Assembly: GCA_003132325.1 (NCBI GenBank)
Contig: PKXK01000075.1
Span: 87,763 to 147,076 of the forward strand
Reading direction: 5' to 3'
DNA: 59,314 nucleotides
Origin: Acidobacteriaceae bacterium
GTDB lineage: Bacteria > Acidobacteriota > Terriglobia > Terriglobales > Acidobacteriaceae
Numbering within the stretch: the stretch's first letter is position 1; each line of letters opens with the position of its first letter. Position numbers and translations under genes: made by a program. Shown in pieces: positions 59,181 through 59,314 of the stretch. The notes beneath the pieces are model-generated. The model ran no database searches and was not told where the DNA came from. It saw nothing but the letters and a program-made list of their open reading frames with translations.

Positions 59181-59314
59181 GACCGTGACTCTTTCTCTTC
59201 AGCCCAGTGCGAAAGTAACCCGCATCGGGCTCTTCGTAACCCCAATTGGACCTAGTTGTCGGGAAGGGGCGGCCGACCGAGACCGCCCACGCGGACTAGA
59301 ACGATTGTGAGAAC

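Overview
The window looks like part of an acidobacterial chromosome or large accessory element. This is inferred from moderately high GC, a giant Oar-type TonB-dependent outer-membrane protein with an N-terminal carboxypeptidase-regulatory-like domain (28071-31442), and the general gene content. The phylum is an inference; no rRNA or tRNA gene was seen.

Region 1 (1-41645) is a large catabolic island. A minus-strand operon (13915 down to the left edge) encodes a thiolase, a five-part set resembling ATP-dependent acetophenone carboxylase (two HyuA-type subunits, one HyuB-type subunit, a small Cys-rich subunit and a ~250-residue subunit), two luciferase-like flavin monooxygenases, an SDR, an NTF2-like protein and an acyl-CoA ligase. 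A second minus-strand operon (17489-14033) has an SDR, an FAD oxidase and a Fe-S oxidoreductase of the GlcD/GlcF or heterodisulfide-reductase type. A plus-strand pair (17847-20454) is a molybdenum hydroxylase. Minus-strand units at 20539-26022 carry NTF2-like proteins (one broken by an IS5-type element), a cytochrome c, a nitroreductase-like protein and an acetoacetate-decarboxylase-like protein. A plus-strand operon (28071-41645) runs from the TonB receptor through a zinc alcohol dehydrogenase, three NTF2-like proteins, two double-EthD proteins, a nitrilase-family hydrolase, a PQQ/cytochrome c dehydrogenase, a lone lipoyl protein, an SDR and the E1 alpha/beta pair of a 2-oxoacid dehydrogenase. 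Read together, this suggests uptake and oxidation of a hydrophobic or cyclic ketone/alcohol substrate, ATP-dependent carboxylation of a ketone, CoA activation and thiolytic cleavage. The substrate cannot be told from sequence.

Six promoters across the island have the same build: a perfect TTGACA -35 box, a 16-17 bp spacer, and a CAAAC-containing partly palindromic operator at or near the -10/start site. They appear to form one regulon, probably under a TetR-type repressor whose gene is not in the window.

Region 2 (41646-59314) is a mobile-element-rich accessory region. It begins with a 5'-truncated gene directly abutting the catabolic operon, then small plasmid/ICE-type genes. A recombinase-in-trio (RIT) element of about 3.87 kb has inserted into a small gene that encodes only the C-terminal domain of B12-dependent ribonucleotide reductase. 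A minus-strand PRTRC-type cassette follows (proteins E, C, F, B and a ThiF-family protein); its B gene is cut by an IS66-family element with an 8-bp target duplication. An RNase H-like protein and an intact copy of a small plasmid-related protein lie at the right edge. In all three insertions the interrupted reading frame can be rejoined exactly by removing the element and one copy of the target duplication.
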